Below, piece after piece: positions 1 to 9,988 of a stretch of 64,000 bases of DNA. The stretch spans positions 11,098,001 through 11,162,000 of the forward strand of contig NC_060024.1 in the NCBI RefSeq assembly GCF_021134715.1. Direction: 5' to 3'. Every line of letters begins with the position of its first letter. The stretch's first letter is position 1. This stretch comes from Daphnia pulex. Lineage: Eukaryota > Arthropoda > Branchiopoda > Diplostraca > Daphniidae. Both the position numbers and the translations under genes were made by a program. The notes beneath the pieces were generated by a model, which had not been told where the DNA came from, ran no database searches, and was given only the letters and a program-made list of their open reading frames with translations.

Positions 1-2694
1 TGAATTAATCTAGCAATCAGAACCTTAAGGGAAAAAGATTGAATTACCTATGGAAGCCGACAGTAGTTACAAAATGAAATTAGCATGCCAATGACTTCTT
101 CCAAAGGTGCTTCAACATTTTTTTTTTGTAATTTTACAGCTGGAACAAAAACCCATTTTTTAAATCAAATGTAGTTGAATCAAAATTAAAATGTAATGAA
201 TTACCAAAATAAGGAATGTACTGAATAAAAATACTACAACATCTTAATTTTGAAAAACGAATATCAAAATAGTTACCATTGCATTAAAGTTTCTGGTACG
301 AGACGACATTTCGGCATCCGGACAGCAATTTCAGGCCACTTGGCCAGATGACACACTGGGAGTGGGACTGAAATTGTAGGCAAAACCACCTATAGATCCA
401 CAAACAAATACATGAACATTACTATTTAACATACACAGTAGTAATGGAGAAAATCTAAAACAAAATTACCTTTCCATCTTGATGATGAAAAAGGTTGGAA
501 ACTCGACGTAATGGATACAACACCGCACAATCCGCACATTGTCCCGGAAACGAATGACGTGGTTTGGCTTTCAAAGACCACCTCTGGTTGACGAATTCGA
601 ACCCCACCTATTGACAACATGACAACTTCACAACCTTAACCACTGCTTAGAATGCTTAGAATCATAAAAATGGCCAACAAATTGATAAAACGTAGAACAA
701 ACATTAACCGTCTTCATCCTATTACTTCAAAACGTCGCCACAAGGAAAATCATCACTTACTGCGAGTCTGCGACGAGATGGATTATTCTGCAGATTGCAG
801 CCGATATTGGACTTCTTCTTTAATCAACAAAGAATTCTTTTGCAGTATTAATGGATGTGCAAAGACATCTACTTGTTTGCTGTATATTTGTACAACACCA
901 CGATGATGACTTAAATACTGGCGAGACTGACACAAGATGCCATCTCATTTTCTCGTAGTAACAACCGAAAGGGGTAGGCCTACAGCTGAAGTAGAACCTG
1001 TAAAATAACAAAAAAAAAAAAACAGCATTATTTCTACAGTGCACAGATTCACAAAGATTTACTTATAACTAATATATCTAATTTACTTATGACTAATACA
1101 TTTATTGGGTTGTTTTCAAAACAACTTGATTAATGACACATCTAGGCTATGGAAGAGCATGAAAGCCATGACACGCAAGTACTCAAGAAGAATTTGAATT
1201 TCTCATTCATCAGACCAAAGTTGTTCCAAGAATAATCTCACTTGGTTTACTATGAAATTGAAAAAAGAAAAACAGTGTGTTAAACGCTACCCAACAAACA
1301 GAATGAAAAAAAAAAAAAAACTACTTGCCTTCATTAATTATTAAGGATGTGTTGAGAGAAAGATGCCAGATTAAAGCAACACCCCACTCATAAGTAAACT
1401 TGATTTTACACGGTGATTCCAAATGCATGTGCCACACCATCACATGATTCACATGTCACTCCAATTTGGTGACCCAATAAACAGTCCCAATAAACACAGC
1501 AAACTTTGGTGTTTCCATTTTCGAGTTTGGTGAGTTCCTCCAATAAGGCACATTAAAATCCTAAAGAATAAATTACGTGACGAAATCATGTGACGAAACG
1601 TACAACATGCTGCAAGAAACATTTTGGGAAAATGTACTGCAGTTTCAGGCAACGTGATGGAATGGAATCGCAAAATATAAATTGGAGGCTGTTAGCTGTT
1701 ACCTGTAAATTCACCACACAAAAACTTTACATTCAATAATAGCCTTAAAAAATACAAGCAGAAATTACCATTTATCTAACGAAAAATGACGGGAATGAAT
1801 GTACTACATTTCCTCGTCGAATGCCAGCAGCCATATTGAAAAATTGAAAATATCGTTCAAGGCGCAACGTTGTCATTTTCAGTTATGCAATTAAAAACGT
1901 CCGCATCGGTAACTGGCATCTCCGCAATTGCAGCAATCAGCCAAAGCGGCAAAAGTCCAAAAGTCCGACTGTGTGAACTGTGAATACAAAATGTTCAGAC
2001 TTCAGAGCTTAATGGCAAATTTTTAAAGTGATTAAAACACAATTGTGTTGGAATCTTGAATAAAGAAAAATCCGTACCAGATTCGAGATGTCATGTCTAT
2101 GATTAACAAATCACGCCACTACAGCACACCTTGTTACCTTTATTGTTCCGTTCCGGTTGACTTCGTCTTTTCATGTGACTTTGTATACAGAAAGAATAAT
2201 CATAAACCAAGAGACAGGATAAAATATAAGTTGTCTGGGATTTGGGTTCTAGACTTTCTTTATCTTCACGCAGCTAAAATTCGATCGGGCTGGAAAGCAC
2301 AAATGTAATCAAATAGGAACGTGTGGTAGGGAACGTATACTGACGCGCCATGAAAGACTTGGTTATGATCTTTTCGGTATCAACATGCTGTGTAATTATT
2401 TTAATTTAAGCTTACCAATCAGTTAACCTCTGAGTTAACTACTCTTTAAAAATTATTCGTTAAAGCTTGGCGATGTCGCAAATTAACTCCAGGTTGAAAG
2501 CCTCCTTCTGGCTCTCCCCCCAGAGGGAAACTGTCGACGCATACTCATCAAGCCATTACTTTTTTTATCGTATGTCTTTTTACCGTGAAAATAAAGTTAA
2601 TGAAGACATTTTATAGTTTTTCCATTCTACTCAATCCATTCTACTCATTTAAATCAATAAACTTACGTATCCTTTAATGTGAAATCCAACGCAT
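1..2694. other. No supported gene; AT-rich non-coding stretch
   Basis: I find no family I recognise here. Short frames exist on both strands. On the minus strand two blocks near 285-369 and 462-620 have plausible splice borders and join in frame, but the product matches nothing I know and I see no convincing start or continuation. It could be part of an unrecognised gene, a non-coding transcript, or decayed sequence. Confidence 0.4.
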
Positions 2695-2700
2695 TTTATT
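2695..2700 (-). terminator. Polyadenylation signal AATAAA for the NKRF-like gene
   Basis: A canonical AATAAA on the minus strand lies about 35 bases beyond the stop codon of the NKRF-like gene, the right place for cleavage and polyadenylation with a very short 3' UTR. Confidence 0.6.
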
Positions 2701-2732
2701 GGGATTCACAAGCAAAAATATTATTCAAGAAG

Positions 2733-5039
2733 CTAGCCTGTTGGTGAAATAAGATTGATTCTAGAAAAGAGAGGATCTGATTGTTTTGATTCTATGAGTC
2801 GATTAAGTAGTTCAATTAAAGGGCGAGGTTTACAGGGGGAGCGACGGACAGTCAACTGACGTTTAGGCTCCTTGCCAATGCTGGAAGAGAGCATTCCCAT
2901 TTTACGAGCAACACTAAAGAAAATCAAACGTTAATAAATGTCTCGATTTTTTTTTTCTTTGTAACTTACTCGTGAATAAACTTCCTCTCTTCACTGGAAA
3001 ACTCACTGGAAAATACAATATTATGGACTGAAGCGCTGTTTTTATAATTCTGTAGGTAGCGACGAATACTTTTTGCAAATGGTTCAGCATTTCTGGAACC
3101 GTCGTGGTAACCAATACCCTTTCTGCCAACAACCACGTCAGATCTGAAAAAAAGGATTCATGAAATATTTTAAACTAATAATTTATCATATAGGCCTACT
3201 AAGAGAAAAAAACATTAATTTACTTTATCGGTTCGACAATTCCTTGCTTTTGCAGTCCAAGCCCGGTCCCCTCAGTCCAACCCATCAATTTCATCATTCT
3301 CATAGCAGACGTAGACTGAACTGGTTGTGTGATGGTAGTCTCACCTTTTGATAAGATCTCAAAAGCGTGGTCAGTGGAACAATCTTGAGTTGAATTTGCT
3401 TTCCCTCTCATAACTTCTTTTGTAATCTTAGTACTCAACATGTTTTCAGCTCGTGTTAGCCTGGCATCTTCTTCTTGCGACATGAAGTGCCCAACTGAAA
3501 CACACTTGGTGTCAGTTACAACAATTTGGTAGTGGGTCTTTTCCAAATTGATAAAGGCCAGTTTAGAGACATTTTTTGCAGACAATTTCTGATTTTCGTG
3601 AAGCGACGACGCAATTTTTCTACCATCCAAAAGAAGAACAGTTTCCCTTCGCATAACAACAAAATAATTTTACATGAATTCCACAATAACCCAAAATTTG
3701 AAAATAAATATAGATATTTACCATTTCTTCTGATTATCCGAAAACTTTGTTACGACTTGTAGCTGAACAGCAGATAAACGGGCAGAATTTTCAATTATTT
3801 GTCGGTAATTTGGTTTCGAAAGAGTATCGCCAGAGGCACTCCGTGTGACTCTTGTTTTTTCCTTCTTAAGCATTATTATTACGAAATTTGAAAGCTTTGG
3901 GTTTGTAATTTCAACTATTTTATCAGAAAACGGTTAAAAATAAAGGTTTCATTAATATTTCATCAAAGGATTATACCACTCTTGTTTTTAATTTTTTTCT
4001 TTCTACAGATGGGTTCACCAATTTCCTCTGATTGACGAGAAACTTGCGAAGAATCCCGCGTTACCATACAGTCGCTGTTGGATGTAACATTGTCCGTGTG
4101 TGTTTCTTCAACAGAGCGAGCTACTTTTTTCTTTTTCCTTTTGCGTGATTCCGTTTTACTGTCATTTCCGTTTGAAGCTACTGTTAACGTATTCAATTTG
4201 CTAGTTTCTTCTTGTTTTAACGTGGTTTCTTCTTTTACAACAGCGCTTCTACTAGAAAGGATAGCAGACAAGAAATATGATGCGTTTGATTCTGCAATTC
4301 TCATTTCTGTTTGAGATTTCAATGTGCTAGCATCAGGTCGTTTACCTAGAAGAGTAAATATTAATTTAAACCAGTCACATTTTTTATGTAAGTTTAGAAA
4401 AAAATACAAAATTCACTGTTATTAAAACTTAAAAATTTTGGTCTGAAGTCAGAACACAAACTAACAAAAGAAAAAAACTAAAGGAAAGAACTGAACACAG
4501 GCTATACTACAAGGAATGAAAGGCTCCAAGGCAAAATTTTGGAAATGAAATCTTTTTATAAAAAAAAAGCTTGCCATTTGCTTTTGCACTTGCAGCATCA
4601 GTACCACCAACAAATGTCCTCTGCAGCCTAGACTTCTGTCGTTCCCTGAATTCTCCAATAATCTCCTGTGACAGTTCATTAACAGTTCTCATCGTTTCAA
4701 TAGGATATCTAAAGAAATAACAAAAAATAATCAATGTTTCATTTCAATTACATTAAAATTTAATGAGATACTTTGTTCCCAAAAATTCCATGTTCACCAA
4801 AACCTGAGCAAGACATACAACTCGATCTTCAGGCAGGTTATGCTTATTTGCCTCCATAAACTTTCTTCTCATTTCCCATTGCTCATCTGGTTCATATTTA
4901 TTCCTGGATCACAGATTTAGGGACAGATCAGATTAATATCTAAGGTTAACCTACCTATAACTCGCTACATGTTGATAAAATCAATTTTACTTTTTATGTT
5001 AACCTACCTATAACTGCTGATATCCCAATCTTGTTCCAT
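2733..5039 (-). CDS. NKRF: NF-kappa-B-repressing-factor-like protein (XTBD, G-patch, R3H-like)
   Basis: Eight exons: 5039-5008, 4903-4772, 4708-4575, 4345-3977, 3914-3722, 3646-3224, 3143-2970, 2913-2733. They join to 545 residues with all phases agreeing. The N-terminus (about residues 1-95, with EQWEMRRKFM, EDRVVCLAQVLVNMEFLG and RLQRTFVGG) is an XRN2-binding XTBD domain. A lysine-rich acidic linker follows. A G-patch with MGWTEGTGLGLQKQG sits near 397-428. The C-terminus (KGIGYHDGSRNAEPFAKSIR, then SSEFSSEERKFIHE) resembles the R3H region of NKRF. In vertebrates NKRF recruits XRN2 and the helicase DHX15 in nucleolar pre-rRNA processing; the same role here is inference. Exon 3 appears to use a GC donor. 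The domain order argues against a CDKN2AIP-type protein. Family call strong; exact exon borders moderately sure. Confidence 0.85.
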
Positions 5040-5413
5040 TGTCTTAAAGTAAAAAAGGTTTCTGATTTTATGATATACTGATACAATTTTAAAACTAAAG
5101 AATAGCTTCGGGAAGTCTTGTTGCTACTGAGCAGTCTGTGTTTTGACTTCAATGTTCACTTCAATTTCAAGCGTGGTATAAATGGTCTGCTAGACTGCTA
5201 CAAAGGTGATACTAATGAGCATGAACGAAATTCGAATGCTGTCGACTGTCGAGTGTCGACTTAAGCACTTGCGGAATGCGGAGTTGCAAGTTGCAACTTG
5301 CTTTTTCTATTTTCTCCGATGATTCTGACCTTTTCTTACTCCGATTCGCGATTTTTATTTTGGGGCTTCTAGCATGCTTCTAGTATCTAGTCCTATTTTG
5401 ATATTCATTTATA
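5040..5413. other. Upstream region of the NKRF-like gene
   Basis: This gap lies between the NKRF-like start codon and the left arm of the inverted-repeat element. It should carry the 5' UTR and promoter of the minus-strand gene. I see no clear TATA box or repeat. Confidence 0.35.
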
Positions 5414-5730
5414 ATAGACCTTTTTCACAATGCGGAAAGTCGGGATTTTACAATCCGGCAACGCCGCAATCGGCCATCTTTGTTCTAATTAATTTTTCCC
5501 CGTGTAAATTCCCATAAGGAATCGGGGTCCCTTTACTTTTAATTCATTTTCTACTTATTGGTGTCTTCAATCCAATATATTTCTCGTGGATCTTGTTCCC
5601 CGAATAACTGGTAACATTTTCATGTATGGTAAGTATTACTTGTGGCTTATATTAATTATGTAATTTGAACTTTCATTAGGTTGTTTTGATTCTGGAATGT
5701 CAAAACCAAAACAGACATGTTGTGTGTTTG
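5414..5730 (+). repeat. Left arm of the long terminal inverted repeat
   Basis: This arm pairs with 6512-6822 in inverse orientation. It has a 6-base duplication (CCAAAA near 5705) not present in the right arm, and a few substitutions. The low divergence suggests recent insertion or gene conversion between arms. Confidence 0.85.
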
Positions 5731-6169
5731 CCGTTTGGCTGCGGTAACAGCTACAATGTTTATGAATCTGTTACTGTAAGTTTTGCATCCCAAAAGTTTT
5801 ATTGAACATCCACAATATGTGGTAACAATTCCCTCAAAAGTATTTGGGGTTAACTAGTTTAAAATTTACTAATTCAACTGCTTTAACATTTAGTTTCCTA
5901 ATCTGACGAAGCATTCACTATGATTAGGCTACCTGATTCATTATCGTTATTTATTTATCAGTTTAAGAATACTCACGATTCTTTTTTCTAGAGAAACATT
6001 GTATTAAACGAGGTGAAAAGAAGTTTTTAATACAGATACTGAAGATGTGACACTGTTTCAACTAGTTATTGTCTTTTCATTTTTCAATACTTTTATTCGA
6101 AGAACCAATGCCTGGTTTTCTAATGCAAGAGCTGTGTTGCAGGTAGATGGATGCTGCTCGTTTGTTGAT

Positions 6170-6272
6170 TCACCAATTTGTTGATGTGTAAATCAAAGGT
6201 GTTCTGCATTGGGTATCTCCAGCATTATCTTTCATGACATCAGTTACTGCATCTTTTGGAACGTGTGGGTGT
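6170..6272 (-). pseudogene. Remnant terminal exon inside the inverted-repeat element
   Basis: A minus-strand block follows a good splice acceptor (pyrimidine tract then ATAG). It reads THPHVPKDAVTDVMKDNAGD and continues through TQCRTPLIYTSTNW to a stop. It looks like the last exon of a lost transposase or captured gene. No upstream exon remains intact; between about 6350 and 6480 there are frames that would join only with a frameshift. I do not recognise the family. Confidence 0.4.
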
Positions 6273-6511
6273 CTATGGGAGAAAATGATGAAATATGTTA
6301 AATAATGTTTGAAATGACATAATCAATATAAATAATATACCATCCTCTTACATCTTTCAACATATACTAGCAATCTGCCTTCTTACAGAGCGACTAATTC
6401 TTTTAACAGTAGCCATCCCAATGGAATTATTCTCATGATTACGTGTTGGTGCCAGATGCCCAGTCAACATCTTTAGTTAAATACATAACTTGGCTGACCT
6501 ATTCAGACACA

Positions 6512-6822
6512 CAAACACACAACATGTCTGTTTTGACATTCCAGAATCAAAACAACCTAATGAAAGTTCAAATTACATAATTAATATAAGTCACAAGTAA
6601 TACTTACCATACATGAAAATGTTACCAGTTATTCGGGGAACAAGATACACGAGAAATATATTGGACTGAAGACACCAATAAGTAGAAAATGAATTAAAAG
6701 TAAAGGGACCCCGATTCCTTATGGGAATTTACACGGGGAAAAATTAATTAGAACAAAGATGGCCGATTGCGGCGTTGCCGGATTGTAAAATCCCGACTTT
6801 CCGCATTGTGAAAAAGGTCTAT
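6512..6822 (-). repeat. Right arm of the long terminal inverted repeat
   Basis: Reverse complement of 5414-5730, ending at GGTCTAT. See the left arm for the differences. Confidence 0.85.
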
Positions 6823-7418
6823 ATTCAACATTCAATGTTTTTCTTGATGAACATCTATCATCTATGCAATAAAAAGAATTTTTTTGGAAGTGTTGTCGAC
6901 ATTTGTTGTATTTCCCTGTAAATCATATATAATGATTTTTTAATCAAACCTGTCATTGAAAAACAATACCTGATCAAATTAATATGAACCTGAAACACTG
7001 TAGAGGAATTAAGTCAGTATACACTCCTGCAACCTACTACACAAGCTGAAAGGGGGAAAAATTCAAACTTCAACAGATAAAATTCTGCAAGGCTTATACA
7101 CAATACAAAGTGTATAATCTGAAAAGATTAAGCCTGCAAAATAAGTCCTGAAGCTATTGCATTATTTAAGGAGAAGAGATGTATCACCCTGACAATTGAT
7201 TATTCATTCATCAAGCTAAAAGCAGATACTCACCAAAACAATGTTCAAAGCTTATTTGTATGTAAATTAAGGTAATGTAAATTTAAAAATTAAAAGAAGT
7301 TCAAGAATCCATGTTATGTATCAGGTTTCATCAATGATGATGCATTGCAATAATTAGGCTGTCAATTTCAATTTATGAATTATCAGAACTGTAAAAAATG
7401 ATGCAGCAAATCACATGT
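6823..7418. other. Non-coding gap 3' of the XTBD gene
   Basis: AT-rich sequence between the element and the stop codon of the XTBD gene. It probably contains that gene's 3' UTR (minus strand). No coding exon or structured repeat is apparent. Confidence 0.35.
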
Positions 7419-7860
7419 CTATTTGCGACTGAATTTAGCATTAGCAGCTGCTGCAGCCCCCACAAATGTTCTCTGAAGTCTTGTCTTTTGTCTTTCTCTG
7501 AACTCTCCAACAATATCTACCGATAATTCATTAACAGTCTTCATGGTTTCTAGTGGATATCTAAAAACAATCAAATCTGAAATTAGTTTACATGCTTAAT
7601 TTCAATTTCATTATAGACATACGTTGTTCCTAAAATTTCCATGTTGACGAGAACCTGGGCGAGGCAAACAACACGATCTTCAGAGAAAAGAGTTTTGTGT
7701 GTTTCCATGAATTGCTTCTTCAATTCCCATTGTTCTTCAGGCTCGAACTTGTTCCTGTTTCACAATTCAAAGTTTCAAACATAACTAACAAAAATTCAGA
7801 ATGATAAGCTATCGTTTACAAAGCTTACTTATACTTCTCGATATCCCAGTCACCGTCCAT
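7419..7860 (-). CDS. Stand-alone XTBD (XRN2-binding) protein, CDKN2AIPNL-like
   Basis: Three exons (7860-7829, 7754-7623, 7560-7419) give a 101-residue protein starting MDGDWDIEKYK. It consists of a single XTBD domain: EEQWELKKQF, EDRVVCLAQVLVNMEILG, TMKTVNELSVDIVGEF and RLQRTFVGAAAA. Its first two exons are exactly 32 and 132 bp, the same sizes and phases as the first two exons of the NKRF-like gene 2.4 kb away. The two therefore descend from one tandem duplication or an exon-preserving gene split. Length fits CDKN2AIPNL-type proteins (about 100-116 residues), which bind XRN2 without further domains. Binding to XRN2 is inferred from family. Confidence 0.85.
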
Positions 7861-8550
7861 TTTGTTAAACAACCTTCAGCAAAATAATTTAAAAAGACAA
7901 AGAATCACAATGTCTCGCCTTGTAACACGCTTTTTGAAGGCAATTTGGGCTTGTCAAAATTTCGCTTTTGATGCGGTGACTAGTTAGTCTGCTATGAAAA
8001 AAAAACCAAGGTCTTGGCTAATCAGCAGGAGGACATATCATACGCTTGCTGAATGCAATTATATGATTCACCGCCGTCGCGCTGCTCACTCCCAAGTGAA
8101 AGGGGGTACGATGAATAAGTAAGACAAAGCGGTTATCATCGGTAACAAAACAAAACCCCGAAAGTAACAAAGACATGTCGAAGTATGGAAAACCCAAAGT
8201 TACTGTTACTACCCTGACCTTTACCTAAATGATGAAAATAACGTCTTGGGATCTAGCAGCATCTCGTCATCATCAACCTTGACCGCTATCTGCAGAAGAA
8301 AAGAGAAAAAAACCCAAAACTTTCACTTTTCTTCACGGAACTTAAATTTCTTGAAAACAAAATTTCTCTTGAAAGATATTGATACAAGCCACCGGAAGAA
8401 TCCTTTCACCTTGACTCTTCTACATCCCCCCCACGCGCCACCGAAAACTGACCAATTGGCGGCGAGGACGGATAAAAAGCGGGATATCCTGACCTCAAAA
8501 TAGGATTGATACCTCGACAGTTAATTTACGTTTACCTTAAGGCGGCCAGA
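7861..8550. other. Divergent promoter region between the XTBD gene and the WAP-like gene
   Basis: About 690 bases between two divergently transcribed start codons. An open frame at 8246-8503 shows no family resemblance and is probably chance. Confidence 0.4.
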
Positions 8551-8551
8551 G

Positions 8552-8590
8552 TATAAAAGTGGTTGACTGGGAGGGGTAGTCAAGTCAGTT
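8552..8590 (+). promoter_or_regulatory. Core promoter: TATA box plus TCAGT initiator
   Basis: TATAAAA at 8552-8558 lies about 32 bases before TCAGTT at 8585-8590, the arthropod initiator consensus. Both precede the start codon at 8613. The spacing is right for TATA-directed initiation. Confidence 0.7.
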
Positions 8591-8612
8591 GAACGTTGTC
8601 TTTCCCAATAGA

Positions 8613-9871
8613 ATGTTTTCTTTACGAGTGATTGTGAGTTTACTGTTGGTCGTTTCGGCCACAGCCAGCGGTGTGATCTTTGAAGATTCGCCCAGCACAT
8701 CTCAAGATAACGCTAACGTGGGCACTCGTAATGGCCCCTTTGACGACAGCGTAGTGATCGAAGCTGCCGGTTCTCCTTCCAATGGAGATGTTGACTCTCG
8801 TTTCTTTGGACTTTTGGGCGGTAAATATTTTGCATTTTATTTCAAAGTAATTTTTTGTGTGACAGTACTTTTTCAACTATTAAATGGAATCTTAAGAGAT
8901 AAATGTTTACTGATGTTGTATAAATAAAATGTATTTTTTTTTCACCAGGAGCTAATCGTCCAATTGGTGGTGGCGGCTTCGGCGCAGGTACACACAAAAA
9001 AACAAAGATTCTTTTTTTTAAAAGAATTGAACGAACATACTTTCTAACTAACATAATTGCATTAAACGAATTTGTTAACCCATTAATTAAGTTAGAATTA
9101 TATAATTAATTAGGTTACCCGATTGGAACCACCAAACCTGGCCGATGCCCTGGAATTTTGGGCTTAGGAATTGGCCAACCTGAAGGAGGGTACGGAGGGT
9201 ACGGCGGATATGGTGGATATGGTCAACAAGGGTAAGTTATTTCAATATTGTTACACTACTCACGTTAATGCGCAGTTAATATTACGCGATAAATGAACTT
9301 TTGTAAAATCTAATATTGGATTACAGATTTGGAGGATATCCCGGTGGTTATGGTGGATACGGCGGAAATGGCTACGGCCACCATCATGGAGCTGGTGGAT
9401 ATGGTTATCCAGGACAGTACGGATATGGCGGGCTAGGCGGCGGTTACAACGGTGGTTTTGGTATAAATTAATAATCTTTTCTGTTAGAAAAATCATTTAC
9501 TCTAATTCAATTTTCATTGATCCAACAGGATTCCGTAGCGCTGATCAAGGAGGTGAAAGCGGAGACAAGACCGAGCGTCGTAAAAGATCCGATGAAGCAA
9601 CTAAGGAATCTTCTGGCGGAGATGTTCAAGGCCGCTCTGGTCCGGGAGAAACCGACCCTCGTTTCCTTGGAGCCATCGGTGGTCTCTTCGGTAAACCTTG
9701 ATTTCACGAAAAACAAAAAAAAAAGAAAAAGAAATAAAACAAATAATTAATATATTGGTAAATTTAGGCCAACCATGCTATCAAGACTACCAATGTCCGG
9801 GTCAACTGAAATGCTGCGCTAAAGCAATTGGCAGCCAAGCTTCCTGTCAACAACCCGCCCTTCTTGGTTAA
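8613..9871 (+). CDS. Secreted glycine-rich protein with split WAP-like (crustin-like) signature
   Basis: Six exons (8613-8820, 8949-8987, 9114-9231, 9327-9460, 9529-9690, 9768-9871) give 254 residues. A hydrophobic signal peptide (MFSLRVIVSLLLVVSATAS) is followed by an acidic stretch, a Gly/Tyr-rich region of GGYGGYGG type (about 106-166), a dibasic processing site RRKR at 183-186, and a cysteine-rich end. KPGRCPG (90-96) and the C-terminal C-x5-C-x5-CC-x9-C (residues 224-247, with Asp227) match parts of a WAP four-disulfide core, but about 130 residues separate them. Only six cysteines are present instead of eight. The phrase D-x-RF-x-G occurs twice, before the Gly region and after the RRKR site. 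Crustins combine Gly-rich and WAP parts and are antimicrobial; that function here is a guess. Confidence 0.75.
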
Positions 9872-9982
9872 TTAGATAAGACTGTCTGCTCGTCAATGAA
9901 GTCCTCGTTACTATCCTACAGCTCCCAATTTATCTAATAACTTATATTCACGTGATAAACTATATCACCACCCATTTTTTAT

Positions 9983-9988
9983 AATAAA
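9983..9988 (+). terminator. Polyadenylation signal AATAAA for the WAP-like gene
   Basis: AATAAA about 110 bases after the stop codon at 9869-9871. Confidence 0.6.

Larger units (their letters stand above)
5414..6822. mobile_element. Long-inverted-repeat DNA transposon, probably non-autonomous
   Basis: The two ends are near-perfect reverse complements over more than 300 bases (arms at 5414-5730 and 6512-6822), starting ATAGACCTTTTTCACAATGC and ending with its complement. The arms are flanked by a possible TA duplication. The interior of about 780 bases holds only short broken coding remnants on the minus strand (6170-6272 and around 6350-6480). That is what one expects of a foldback or deleted cut-and-paste element that can no longer encode its own transposase. 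The superfamily is not settled: very long terminal repeats and a TA target would fit several eukaryotic DNA transposons. Confidence 0.8.

Noticed and set aside
285-620. Two minus-strand blocks joined by plausible splice sites (reading ...SSSRWK then VPLPVCHLAKWPEIAVRMP)
   Set aside because: Suggestive but unrecognised, with no start, no further exons and no stop in a sensible place; kept only as a note on the region.
8246-8503. Open frame of 85 codons upstream of the WAP-like gene
   Set aside because: It starts from a non-ATG codon, has low-complexity composition, and lies in the divergent promoter region.
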